From: Boseongicola aestuarii
GTDB taxonomy: Bacteria; Pseudomonadota; Alphaproteobacteria; Rhodobacterales; Rhodobacteraceae
DNA length: 64,000 nucleotides
Reading direction: 5' to 3'
NCBI RefSeq assembly: GCF_900184815.1
Contig: NZ_FXXQ01000006.1
Location: 1-64,000, forward strand
Below, piece by piece: positions 51,668 to 59,963 of the stretch. Under the pieces are notes generated by a model. That model worked only from the letters and a program-made list of their open reading frames with translations, made no database searches and was not told where the DNA came from. The position numbers and the translations under genes are program-made. Position 1 is the stretch's first letter. Each line of letters starts with the position of its first letter.

Positions 51668-52426
51668 ATGAACGCCGCCGATCATCCTGATCTTTCGGGC
51701 CACGTTGCCCTGGTGACCGGAGCCAGCTCTGGCCTTGGTCGGCGTGCTGCACTGGTTTTATCAATGGCAGGGGCGTCTGTGGTCGCCCTTGCACGTCGCG
51801 AGGACGCCTTGGCGTCGCTGGTCAACGAAGCGCCAGGGCCGGTTGTAGCGTTGCCTGCGGATCTGGCTGACCGGAATGCTCTTGCCGATATCGCAAAACG
51901 GGCCGCCGAACCTTTTGGTGCGCCTGACATTGTCGTCCATGCGGCGGGGATCAACACCCGCGAAGTGGCTGACGACGTGACGCCAGAAGGTTGGGACGTG
52001 ACGATCAACCTCAATCTGGCTGCACCGTTTTTTCTGTCGCAACACCTTGTTGGTGGCATGAAGGAAAAGGGCTGGGGGAGAATCGTGAATTTCGCCTCGC
52101 TTCAGAGCTATCGCGCGTTTCCGGGCGGTCTTTCGTATGGTGCGTCCAAGGGCGGTGTCGCGCAACTGACGCGCGCCATGGCTGAGGCCTGGTCAAAACA
52201 TGGCATATGCGCAAACGCGATTGGCCCCGGTTTCTTTCGCACCGAACTAACGGCCGCGGTCTTCAATGACCCGGCCCGCGCTGCGCGTAACGCGGCCCAG
52301 ACCTGTATCGGTCGCAACGGTGAGGTCGAGGACATGGACGGGCCGCTGCTGTTCCTTTGTTCAGACGCATGTGCTTATGTGACAGGTCAAGTCCTGATGG
52401 TTGACGGGGGGTTCACCGCAAAATGA
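51668..52426 (+). CDS. hpsO: DHPS 2-dehydrogenase, short-chain type
   Basis: A 252-residue SDR with the NAD site TGASSGLG (about residues 17-24), a Ser in 'IVNFASLQS' and Y-x3-K in 'SYGASKGG'. The C-terminal 'YVTGQVLMVDGGF' is typical of classical SDRs. In Cupriavidus HpsO oxidises (R)-DHPS at C2 to dihydroxyacetone sulfonate, so that both enantiomers can feed into HpsN. Assignment rests on the hpsN-SDR-ADH gene order. It starts 4 bp after hpsN and overlaps hpsP by 4 bp (ATGA). Confidence 0.82.
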   Translation: MNAADHPDLSGHVALVTGASSGLGRRAALVLSMAGASVVALARREDALASLVNEAPGPVVALPADLADRNALADIAKRAAEPFGAPDIVVHAAGINTREVADDVTPEGWDVTINLNLAAPFFLSQHLVGGMKEKGWGRIVNFASLQSYRAFPGGLSYGASKGGVAQLTRAMAEAWSKHGICANAIGPGFFRTELTAAVFNDPARAARNAAQTCIGRNGEVEDMDGPLLFLCSDACAYVTGQVLMVDGGFTAK

Positions 52427-53403
52427 AGGCTTTGGTTTATACCGGCGTCGAGACGCTTGAATTCCGCGATGTGGCTGACCCCGTTGCCGCGCCCGATACC
52501 CATTTGATCCGCATCGACAGCGTAGGGATTTGCGGGTCGGACATGCACGCATACCTCGGCCATGATGATCGTCGTCCGGCGCCGCTGATCCTTGGTCACG
52601 AAGGGGCAGGGACGATTGTCGGTGGTGCCATGGATGGAGCCCGCGTGACGATCAATCCGCTCGTCACTTGTGGCACCTGTCCGGCCTGTAAGGCCGGGCG
52701 TGACAATCTGTGTCCAACGCGCCAGATCATTTCGATGCCGCCGCGCGAGGGGGCGTTTGCTCAGTTCGTCACGATGCCCGAGAAAAATCTGGTGGTGATG
52801 CCGGATGGTGTTTCGTTCGAAAAAGCCGCGCTGGCCGAACCGATCGCTTGCGGCTGGCACGCGGTGCGGCTTGGCAAGGGGATCATCGGCGGCGCGGCTG
52901 ACACGGCGCTTGTGATTGGCGGCGGCGCGATTGGGGTTGGAGCTGCTTTGAGCCTGAAGGCGCAGGGTATCGGCAATGTGACCTTGAGCGAGCCGAACGA
53001 AATTCGCCGCAATTACCTTGAGCAAACCGTTGATTTCAAGATTATTTCGCCCGATCAGCTTGGCTCGGAGATGTTCGATATGGTCATCGATGGTGTCGGT
53101 TTCGACTCCACACGTGCAACTGCATCGGCCCATGCTCGCCCCGGTGGCGTCATTCTGCACATCGGTCTTGGGGGCGGGTCCGCCGGGCTTGATATCCGCC
53201 GGATGACACTGCAGGAGATCACCTTCACCGGAACCTATACCTATACTGCGCAGGACTTCCGTGACACCGCGGCCGCGATTTTCGCGGGCCACCTTGGTTC
53301 GCTGGACTGGACTGAACAGAGACCACTTGCCGACGGGGCAGCCGCTTTCGCCGACATCCGCTCGGGAGCCACCGCGGCCCCCAAAATCATTCTGAAACCC
53401 TGA
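52423..53403 (+). CDS. hpsP: DHPS 2-dehydrogenase, zinc alcohol dehydrogenase type
   Basis: A 326-residue medium-chain dehydrogenase. Catalytic zinc ligands are C37 in GICGSD and H59-E60 in 'LGHEGAG'. The structural zinc site has C83, C86, C89 and C97. The NAD-binding motif is 'VIGGGAIGVGAAL'. In the known pathway HpsP works with HpsO to interconvert the DHPS enantiomers through the 2-keto compound. The function is assigned by context and family; a related polyol dehydrogenase role is possible. Confidence 0.82.
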   Translation: MKALVYTGVETLEFRDVADPVAAPDTHLIRIDSVGICGSDMHAYLGHDDRRPAPLILGHEGAGTIVGGAMDGARVTINPLVTCGTCPACKAGRDNLCPTRQIISMPPREGAFAQFVTMPEKNLVVMPDGVSFEKAALAEPIACGWHAVRLGKGIIGGAADTALVIGGGAIGVGAALSLKAQGIGNVTLSEPNEIRRNYLEQTVDFKIISPDQLGSEMFDMVIDGVGFDSTRATASAHARPGGVILHIGLGGGSAGLDIRRMTLQEITFTGTYTYTAQDFRDTAAAIFAGHLGSLDWTEQRPLADGAAAFADIRSGATAAPKIILKP

Positions 53404-53424
53404 AAGAAACGCTAGGAGACTGAA

Positions 53425-53715
53425 ATGTCCGAAATCCCGCACCTTCTTGTCCACGAAGAAGCCGACAATGTCGGCGTGGTCGTTGTTGAGGGTCTGAAGG
53501 CCGGCACAGACATGCTGTGCTGCATCACTCACGACAACTCGACCTTCCGCCTGACGTCCAAGGCCGATGTGCCGATTGGGCACAAGGTCGCCCTGAAGGA
53601 CCTCAAAGCGGGCGATACCGCGATGAAGTACGGCGAAGATATCGGCAAGATCATCGCCGATATCGGTAAGGGTGAGCACGTTCACACCCACAATTGCAAA
53701 ACGAAACGCTGGTAA
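53425..53715 (+). CDS. suyA: (R)-sulfolactate sulfo-lyase, small subunit
   Basis: A 96-residue SAF-domain protein related to the N-terminal part of altronate dehydratase (UxaA). It contains 'GLKAGTDMLCCITHDNSTFRLTSKADVPIGHKVAL' and a terminal 'VHTHNCKT' with metal-binding-type His residues. With SuyB it cleaves (R)-sulfolactate to pyruvate and sulfite. TAGGAGACT precedes the ATG. Separation of small and large subunits, 12 bp apart, and the hps genes upstream favour SuyA over a uronate enzyme. Confidence 0.88.
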   Translation: MSEIPHLLVHEEADNVGVVVVEGLKAGTDMLCCITHDNSTFRLTSKADVPIGHKVALKDLKAGDTAMKYGEDIGKIIADIGKGEHVHTHNCKTKRW

Positions 53716-53727
53716 GGAACTCAGACA

Positions 53728-54909
53728 ATGGCTTCTAAATATTCCAACATCACGGTCCAGGGCTACCGGCGCGAAAACGGCCGGGTTGGCGTGCGTAACC
53801 ACGTCATCATTCTGCCTGTGGACGATATCTCGAATGCCGCTTGTGAAGCGGTCGCAAACAACGTCAAAGGCACGATGGCTATCCCACACGCCTATGGCCG
53901 CCTGCAGTTCGGTGAAGACCTCGAAGTGCACTTCCGCACGATTATCGGCACCGGCGCAAATGCCAACGTGGCGGCAGTTGTTGTCATCGGCATCGAGCCA
54001 GGCTGGACCAAGCGCATTGCCGACGGCATCCGCGCGACCGGCAAGCCAGTAGCCGAGTTCTCGATCGAACAGAAGGGCGACTTCGAGACGATCCGCGCAG
54101 CCTCATGGGCCGCGAAAGAGTTCGTTCACCATGCATCGGAAATCCAGCGCGAAGAGTGCTCGATCAACGAACTTTGGGTTTCGACCAAATGCGGCGAGAG
54201 CGACACGACAACAGGTCTCGGCTCGTGCCCGACCGTCGGCAACATGTACGACAAGCTGCTGCCGGAAGGCATTACGGGCTTCTTCGGTGAGACATCCGAG
54301 ATCACTGGTGCCGAGCACATCTGTCAAAAGCGCGCGATCAACGAGGAAGTCGGAGAGCGCTGGTACAAAATGTGGAAGGCCTACTCCGAGGATGTGATTT
54401 TCGCGCACCAGACGGATGACCTCTCCGACAGCCAGCCGACAAAGGGCAACATCGAAGGCGGTCTGACGACCATCGAAGAGAAAGCTCTGGGCAACCTCGA
54501 AAAGATCGGCCGCACGTCGAAGTTCATCGACATCCTCGGGCCGGCAGAAGCGCCACAGTCGGGCGCGGGTCTTTACTTCATGGACTCGTCTTCGGCGGCT
54601 GCGGAATGTGTGACGCTTATGGCTGCCGGTGGCGCCGTAATTCACACCTTCCCGACAGGTCAGGGCAACGTTGTCGGCAACCCGATCGTGCCGGTCATCA
54701 AGATCACAGCGAACCCGCGGACCGTGCGGACCATGTCCGAGCACGTGGACGTGGACGTCTCGGGCATCCTGCGTCGCGAACAGACGATCGACGAAGCGGG
54801 CGATGCGCTGATCGAAATGATCCGCCGCACCGCGAACGGTCGTTTCACGGCAGCCGAAGCCCTTGGTCACCGCGAATTCTCGATGACCAAACTTTATCGC
54901 AGCGCCTAA
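53728..54909 (+). CDS. suyB: (R)-sulfolactate sulfo-lyase, large subunit
   Basis: A 393-residue protein of the UxaA/GarD large-domain family. Features include '[21 protein letters not shown]' at the N-terminus, '[22 protein letters not shown]' and '[19 protein letters not shown]', with the conserved Cys and His residues of this iron-dependent lyase group. Together with SuyA it eliminates sulfite from (R)-sulfolactate. The sulfite then needs oxidation or export; a TauE/SafE gene lies 10 kb upstream. Confidence 0.88.
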   Translation: MASKYSNITVQGYRRENGRVGVRNHVIILPVDDISNAACEAVANNVKGTMAIPHAYGRLQFGEDLEVHFRTIIGTGANANVAAVVVIGIEPGWTKRIADGIRATGKPVAEFSIEQKGDFETIRAASWAAKEFVHHASEIQREECSINELWVSTKCGESDTTTGLGSCPTVGNMYDKLLPEGITGFFGETSEITGAEHICQKRAINEEVGERWYKMWKAYSEDVIFAHQTDDLSDSQPTKGNIEGGLTTIEEKALGNLEKIGRTSKFIDILGPAEAPQSGAGLYFMDSSSAAAECVTLMAAGGAVIHTFPTGQGNVVGNPIVPVIKITANPRTVRTMSEHVDVDVSGILRREQTIDEAGDALIEMIRRTANGRFTAAEALGHREFSMTKLYRSA

Positions 54910-54918
54910 GCGGTGTGT

Positions 54919-54945
54919 GTGCGGCCCGGTGTTATCGGGCCGCAC
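54919..54945 (+). terminator. Hairpin between suyB and comC
   Basis: A perfect 10-bp stem (GTGCGGCCCG with CGGGCCGCAC) and 7-base loop lie 9 bp after the suyB stop. It is followed only by TTATT, so it is a weak terminator or an attenuating/processing hairpin. comC begins 21 bp further on. Confidence 0.6.
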
Positions 54946-54966
54946 TTATTAGCCAAGGTAACCAAG

Positions 54967-55983
54967 ATGAGCGACACAGCCCGGATCAGCATTGCTGATG
55001 CGACAGACCTGATTTCCGACGCGCTTATGGCGTGTGGGGCAACCCAAGCACAGGCAAGACCCACAGCAATTGCTCTGGTGTCGGCCGAGGCCGAGGGGCA
55101 GATCGGGCACGGGTTTTCGCGCGTGGAGGATTACGCGGCGCAGGTTCGGTCGGGAAAGATCAATCGCGAAGCCGAGATTACGGTTAACGCTCTGCGCCCG
55201 GCGTCAATGTTGATTAACGCCGACTGTGGTTTTGCCTATCCCGCGATTGATCGCGCGATTTCGGAACTGGTGCCGGTGGCCAAGGAAATGGGCATCGCCA
55301 TTGCCGCCGTTGGCAATTCGCATCATTGCGGGGCGCTGTCGTTGCAGGTGGAAAAGCTTGCAAACGCTGGACTTATTGGCCTGATGTTCACGAATGCGCC
55401 CAAGGCGATTGCACCTTGGGGATCGCACCAGCCTCTGTTCGGCACGAACCCTATCGCCTTCGGTGTCCCGCGCGCAAAGGTTAATCCGCTGGTCATAGAC
55501 CTATCATTGTCCAAGGTGGCGCGTGGCAAGGTGATGAACGCCAAAAAGCAGGGCAAAGCCATCCCCGAAGGCTGGGCTTTGGACGCCGCGGGCAATCCGA
55601 CGACCGATGCCGACGCCGCACTTGCGGGAACCATGCTGCCGATTGGCGATGCCAAGGGCGCGGCGCTGGCGTTGATGGTTGAAATCCTTGCCGCACCGCT
55701 GACCGGCAGCGCCTTCAGCTTTGAAGCCGGATCGTTTTTTACCGCCGATGGTGTGCGCCCGCGCGTCGGTCAGACCCTGATCGCCATTCGACCGAATTCG
55801 GATGGCACTGGCTTTGCGGACCGCCTTGAAGAACTGCTGACCGCCATCACCGACCTTGAGGGCGCGCGACTTCCAGGCACCCGTCGACTTGCCGCAATTC
55901 AGGCGTCAAAGGCCGATGGATTGCTGGTTTCCGCGCGATACCTTGATGCCGCGCGCGCGTTGGCATCCGGTTCGAAATCATAG
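54967..55983 (+). CDS. comC: (R)-sulfolactate dehydrogenase-like, Ldh2/MDH family
   Basis: A 338-residue NAD(P)-dependent oxidoreductase of the malate/L-lactate (Ldh2) family. It has 'GHGFSRVEDYAAQV', 'NSHHCGALS' and 'PWGSHQPLFGTNPIAFGVPR'. The presence behind suyAB suggests ComC, which interconverts (R)-sulfolactate and sulfopyruvate, in other bacteria paired with SlcC to invert (S)-sulfolactate. slcC is not seen here. The ATG at 54967 is preceded by AAGGTAACC. Other Ldh2 activities such as ureidoglycolate or imine reduction are less likely in this context. Confidence 0.75.
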   Translation: MSDTARISIADATDLISDALMACGATQAQARPTAIALVSAEAEGQIGHGFSRVEDYAAQVRSGKINREAEITVNALRPASMLINADCGFAYPAIDRAISELVPVAKEMGIAIAAVGNSHHCGALSLQVEKLANAGLIGLMFTNAPKAIAPWGSHQPLFGTNPIAFGVPRAKVNPLVIDLSLSKVARGKVMNAKKQGKAIPEGWALDAAGNPTTDADAALAGTMLPIGDAKGAALALMVEILAAPLTGSAFSFEAGSFFTADGVRPRVGQTLIAIRPNSDGTGFADRLEELLTAITDLEGARLPGTRRLAAIQASKADGLLVSARYLDAARALASGSKS

Positions 55984-56031
55984 ACTTAACCCCGAGTGCG
56001 GCCCGCACCCGGCACCAAGGAGACAAACGTC

Positions 56032-56439
56032 ATGCACAAGAAAATCCTAATTCCGGTCGCTTTGGATCACGCCCCTTTGGTCGCTCGCAAGATCGAAGCG
56101 GCGCGCCATATGCTTGCGCCGGGTGGAACGATTACCCTGTTGACCGTGCTTGAGCAAATTGGTGGTTTCGTGGCGGAATTCGTCACTGTGAAACCCGAAA
56201 ACCACCTCAGCGCAAAGGTGCTAGAAAAGCTGAATGAGGCCGCAGCCGGTGCGCCGGATATCGACTGCAAGGTGATCTCGGGCAAACCCGGTGTGCAAAT
56301 CACGAAATTCGCCAAGGACGCGGGTGTTGATCTGATCATCGTCGGGTCTCACAGCCCGGGTCAAGAGGATTATCACCTTGGGTCCACGGCGTCACGCGTG
56401 GTGCGTCGTGCCCATTGCGCGGTCTACGTTCTGAGGTAA
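56032..56439 (+). CDS. Universal stress protein (UspA family)
   Basis: A 135-residue single-domain Usp with the start 'KKILIPVALDHAPLVARKIEAA' and the nucleotide-binding 'IIVGSHSPGQEDYHLGSTASRVVRRAHCAVYVLR', whose GS-x(9)-G-S pattern suggests ATP binding. AAGGAGACAAAC precedes the ATG. Usp genes commonly accompany TRAP transporters, as with TeaD of the ectoine TRAP system, where the protein regulates transport. A similar role here is inference. Confidence 0.88.
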   Translation: MHKKILIPVALDHAPLVARKIEAARHMLAPGGTITLLTVLEQIGGFVAEFVTVKPENHLSAKVLEKLNEAAAGAPDIDCKVISGKPGVQITKFAKDAGVDLIIVGSHSPGQEDYHLGSTASRVVRRAHCAVYVLR

Positions 56440-56457
56440 CGGCGCTACAGGCATGCT

Positions 56458-56492
56458 GAAATTTTCTTGGAAAATTTCGCGATTTCTGAAAT
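56458..56492. promoter_or_regulatory. Palindromes upstream of the LysR gene
   Basis: A perfect inverted repeat GAAATTTTC-TTG-GAAAATTTC occupies 56458-56478 and contains T-N11-A-type LysR symmetry. Three bases later is ATTTCTGAAAT (56482-56492). The same 11-mer is found again just before the aldehyde dehydrogenase gene. Both are candidate binding sites of the LysR protein encoded next to them. Confidence 0.65.
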
Positions 56493-56502
56493 TGTTCCGG
56501 TC

Positions 56503-57405
56503 ATGTCGATCAAGATAGAAATGCTGCGCTGCTTCGTCACCGTGGTGGCGCAAGGATCATTGGCCGAGGCCGCCAACGCACTGGGACGCACGGCGTCCGC
56601 CGTTTCGATGATGTTGAAACAGCTTGAAGACCACATCGGAGCACCCCTTTTCGAGACGGCGCGAAAGTCCCGGCTGACGCCCTTGGGGCGGCAGGTTCTT
56701 GATGAAGCGCGCCGCGAAATCGAGCACTTCGACCGCACGGTCGCTGCAATCGATGGGTTGGCGAAGGCCGAGCGGGGCCAGGTCCGTCTTGCCGTGACCC
56801 CATCGATTGCCCAGTCCATTTTGCCGCCGATCCTGCGCCGGTACGTGCAGGCGCATCCGGATGTTCGTATCGATATCCGGGACGCGGATTCAGCCCAGAT
56901 CGAGCAGGACATCCGTTCGGAAGCCGCGGACATCGGCATCAGCAGTCTGGGTCCCGTCGAGGGGTATGAGTGTACCAAGCTGTTCTCGGACCGGTTCGGA
57001 GTTATCTGTCGGGGCGACCATCGGCTGGCAAGGGATTGGGACCGGCTGACCTGGGCGGACCTGGAGGGAGAAACCTTCATTGCCAATGGGTTGTGCAGCC
57101 AAATCAAGGACGAAAGGTTCCGTCCCGTTCTGGCGCGATCGCGTCTGATGGTGCGCAATACAACTTCGCTTTTGGGTCTGGTGCGTGCCGGCGTTGGCGT
57201 AACTGTGGTGCCGCGTCTGGTCGTCGAAGGCGTGCTTGGCGACCTCGTTTTCTTGCCATTGCAAGACACATCCGCAAAGCGAGATGTCTGGATGATCACC
57301 CAGCCTCGCCATCTTCTGGGACCGGCGGCAGGGGCAATGGTTGCAGAAATTCAAGCGACAGAATTCCCCAAGAGCCCGCCTCAAACTTCATCTTGGCTGA
57401 AGTAA
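56503..57405 (+). CDS. LysR-family transcriptional regulator
   Basis: A 300-residue regulator with a winged helix-turn-helix (about residues 3-60, 'MLRCFVTVVAQGSLAEAANALGRTASAVSMMLKQLEDHIGAPLF') and a periplasmic-binding-protein-like effector domain. An in-frame TTG at 56467 would extend it by 12 residues over the palindromes; the ATG at 56503 is preferred because it aligns with usual LysR starts. It is 90 bp upstream of, and in the same direction as, the aldehyde dehydrogenase operon it probably controls. Confidence 0.9.
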   Translation: MSIKIEMLRCFVTVVAQGSLAEAANALGRTASAVSMMLKQLEDHIGAPLFETARKSRLTPLGRQVLDEARREIEHFDRTVAAIDGLAKAERGQVRLAVTPSIAQSILPPILRRYVQAHPDVRIDIRDADSAQIEQDIRSEAADIGISSLGPVEGYECTKLFSDRFGVICRGDHRLARDWDRLTWADLEGETFIANGLCSQIKDERFRPVLARSRLMVRNTTSLLGLVRAGVGVTVVPRLVVEGVLGDLVFLPLQDTSAKRDVWMITQPRHLLGPAAGAMVAEIQATEFPKSPPQTSSWLK

Positions 57406-57468
57406 ATTCAATTCTTTTGCGTTTGATTGAAGTCTGCGTTTGTGGCTTTGTAGGCCGCGACAGCTCAA

Positions 57469-57479
57469 ATTTCTGAAAT
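57469..57479. promoter_or_regulatory. Second copy of ATTTCTGAAAT
   Basis: An exact repeat of the 11-bp near-palindrome found at 56482-56492, here 16 bp before the aldehyde dehydrogenase ATG and just upstream of its AAAGG ribosome-binding site. Shared placement before the regulator and its downstream operon suggests one DNA-binding protein. Confidence 0.55.
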
Positions 57480-57495
57480 ACAAAGGCGCTTCTCA

Positions 57496-58947
57496 ATGGC
57501 GGAACTTCATAAGAACTACATCGCAGGGGCCTGGGTCAGCGGGACGTCCGAGATCGAAAACCGCAATCCCTCCGATATCACGGACCTGGTCGGGATGTAC
57601 GCGCAGGCGTCAGCGTCGCAACTTGACGACGCGCTGGAGGCCGCAGGCCGTGCGCAGGTCGAGTGGGCCGCTTATGGGCTGGAGCGCAAACAAGCTGTCT
57701 TGATGAATATCGGAACCGAACTGATGTCGCGGGCCGAGGAACTGGGAACATTGCTCAGCCGCGAAGAAGGAAAACCGCTGGCCGAGGGCAAGGGCGAAGT
57801 CTATCGCGCCGGACAGTTCTTTACCTACTACGCCGCCGAAGTTCTACGTCAGCTTGGCGAGAATGCCGATTCCGTTCGCCCTGGAATTGAAGTCGATGTG
57901 CGGCGCGAACCCGTCGGCGTCGTCGCGATCATCAGTCCCTGGAATTTCCCGACCGCAACAGCAAGCTGGAAGATCGCGCCTGCACTTTGCTATGGAAACG
58001 CGGTGATCTGGAAGCCCGCAAATGCCACGCCGGCGTCGGCTGTGGCGTTAACCGAGATTATCAGCCGACAAGACATTCCGGCCGGGCTTTTCAACCTTGT
58101 GATGGGCGCGGGCCGCGATGTGGGACAGCGGCTTGTCGAAAGTCCGAAAGTGAATGCAATTTCTTTCACGGGGTCCGTTCCGGTCGGCAAGGGCATTGCT
58201 TCAGCGGCGATCCAGAACCTTACGAAAGTCCAGATGGAGATGGGCTCCAAGAACGCCTTGGCCGTGATGGACGACGCGGACCTCGACCTCGCCGTGTCGC
58301 TCGCTCTGGGAGGGGCATTTGGGGGATCGGGCCAAAAGTGCACCGCGTCATCGCGTCTGGTTGTTCATAAAGGTTTACACGATGCCTTCGTGGACAGGCT
58401 TTTGGCTGCAACAAGGGCCATGAAGGTCGGGCACGCGCTTGCGCCGGAAACACAGATGGGGCCGGTCGTGTCCGCTGAACAGTTGTCGGAAAATCTGGCT
58501 TATGTGGATGTAGCGGCATCTGAGGGAGCCGAGCTTGGCTGCGGCGGTACGCGGCTGACAATGGAGACGGACGGCTACTATATGGCGCCGGGCGTGTTGC
58601 TTGGAACCCGCAATGACATGCGGATCAATCGGGAAGAAATGTTCGCGCCGCTGACGTCGGTGATCCGGGTCGACAGCTATGACGAGGCGCTTGCCGTCGT
58701 GAATGACACATCCTTCGGGTTGACCTCTGGTATCGTTACGAAGAGCCTCGCGCGGGCGACGCATTTCCGACGAAATGCTCGTACAGGGGTGGTGACTGTA
58801 AACCTTCCGACGGCTGGAACGGACTATCATGTGCCGTTTGGCGGGCGCGGCGACAGCTCGTACGGGCCGCGCGAGCAGGGGCGGTCTGCGGCCGAGTTTT
58901 ACACGACGGTAAAGACCGCCTACATCGCGGCCGGGACGCCCGAATGA
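57496..58947 (+). CDS. NAD(P)-dependent aldehyde dehydrogenase
   Basis: A 483-residue ALDH. The catalytic residues are N150 in SPWNFP, K173 in IWKPA, E248 in 'QMEMGSKN' and nucleophile C282 in 'GSGQKCTASS'. The 'FTGSVPVGKGI' coenzyme loop is present. Its character resembles alpha-ketoglutaric semialdehyde dehydrogenases and related semialdehyde oxidisers. The substrate is unknown; no sulfoquinovose or hydroxyproline genes are adjacent. It is the first gene of a four-gene overlapping operon and overlaps the next gene by 4 bp (ATGA). Confidence 0.9.
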   Translation: MAELHKNYIAGAWVSGTSEIENRNPSDITDLVGMYAQASASQLDDALEAAGRAQVEWAAYGLERKQAVLMNIGTELMSRAEELGTLLSREEGKPLAEGKGEVYRAGQFFTYYAAEVLRQLGENADSVRPGIEVDVRREPVGVVAIISPWNFPTATASWKIAPALCYGNAVIWKPANATPASAVALTEIISRQDIPAGLFNLVMGAGRDVGQRLVESPKVNAISFTGSVPVGKGIASAAIQNLTKVQMEMGSKNALAVMDDADLDLAVSLALGGAFGGSGQKCTASSRLVVHKGLHDAFVDRLLAATRAMKVGHALAPETQMGPVVSAEQLSENLAYVDVAASEGAELGCGGTRLTMETDGYYMAPGVLLGTRNDMRINREEMFAPLTSVIRVDSYDEALAVVNDTSFGLTSGIVTKSLARATHFRRNARTGVVTVNLPTAGTDYHVPFGGRGDSSYGPREQGRSAAEFYTTVKTAYIAAGTPE

Positions 58948-59927
58948 GCTATCGAATTGACTGCCTTCAATATGCCAACTGGTCCGAAAAGATCTTTCGC
59001 CAGATGCGCGAAGGCGGCGTCGATGCCGTGCATGTCACGGTCGCCTACCACGAGACATTTCGCGAAACCGTGCTCAATCTTGAAGCGTGGAACAGGTGGT
59101 TCGAACTCTATCCTGACCTGATCGTCAAGGGACAGTTGGCTTCGGACATCGATGTGGCGAAGGACAAAGGCAAAACAGCGGTTTTCTTTGGATTTCAGAA
59201 TCCTAGCCCGATTGAGGATGATATTGGACTGGTCGAAATTCTTCATACGCTTGGCGCGCGGTTCATGCAGTTGAGCTATAACAATCAGTCGCTTTTGGCG
59301 ACGGGTTGCTATGAGGCCGAAGACCCGGGCCTGACGCGAATGGGGCGGCAGGTGATCCGGGAAATGAACCGTGTCGGGCTTGTGATCGACATGAGCCATT
59401 CCGCCGATCGATCCACGATCGAGGCTGCGGATCTGTCGCAACGACCGATCACGATCACCCATGCCAACCCGCATTGCTGGCAGCCCGCGTTGCGCAACAA
59501 GCGCGACGAAGTGATCAGAGCGGTTACCCAAAACGGCGGCATAATGGGGTTCTCGCTTTATCCGCATCATCTCATGAACAAGTCGGATTGCACCCTTGAG
59601 AGTTTTTGCGACATGATCGCCGATACAGTCGCAAAATTCGGAGTTGAACACTTCGGAATTGGCTCTGATCTTTGCCAGGATCAGCCAGACAGCATTGTCG
59701 AATGGATGCGCGTCGGGCGATGGTCAAAAGATATCGATTATGGCGAGGGATCAGCCAATGCGCCCGGTTTCCCTGCGATGCCGGACTGGTTTCGTGACAA
59801 CCGGGACTTTGGAAATATTGAAACCGGACTTCGCGCAAAGGGGTTTTCCGATGCCGAAATCGCCGGATTGCTGGGCGACAATTGGTATCGTTTCTTTCAA
59901 AGCAACTTCACGCCACAGACCGCTTGA
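58944..59927 (+). CDS. Renal-dipeptidase-family protein with altered metal site
   Basis: A 327-residue (beta/alpha)8 protein of the membrane dipeptidase family. Present are the C-terminal metal/substrate residues H152 (IDMSH), H173 (ITHANP), R184 (RN) and D242 (IGSD). Missing are the N-terminal H-x-D that should follow strand 1 (the region reads C-L-Q-Y) and the bridging Glu, which is Gln85 in GFQNPSP. It therefore cannot hold the standard binuclear zinc centre and may be mononuclear or act on a different bond. There is no signal peptide, so it is cytoplasmic. It overlaps the ALDH gene. Confidence 0.82.
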   Translation: MSYRIDCLQYANWSEKIFRQMREGGVDAVHVTVAYHETFRETVLNLEAWNRWFELYPDLIVKGQLASDIDVAKDKGKTAVFFGFQNPSPIEDDIGLVEILHTLGARFMQLSYNNQSLLATGCYEAEDPGLTRMGRQVIREMNRVGLVIDMSHSADRSTIEAADLSQRPITITHANPHCWQPALRNKRDEVIRAVTQNGGIMGFSLYPHHLMNKSDCTLESFCDMIADTVAKFGVEHFGIGSDLCQDQPDSIVEWMRVGRWSKDIDYGEGSANAPGFPAMPDWFRDNRDFGNIETGLRAKGFSDAEIAGLLGDNWYRFFQSNFTPQTA

Positions 59928-59963
59928 CGGTAGGCTTGGCGGGATCGGCAGAGGGCGAATGAG

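Noticed and set aside
52387-53931. A 514-codon open frame on the minus strand
   Set aside because: It lies antisense to hpsP, suyA and suyB, whose motifs are complete. Its translation has no domain and reflects high GC at third positions.
53425-54909. Reading suyAB as altronate dehydratase
   Set aside because: The proteins are of the UxaA family, but they are split subunits inside an hpsN-hpsO-hpsP operon with no uronate genes, so sulfolactate lyase fits better.
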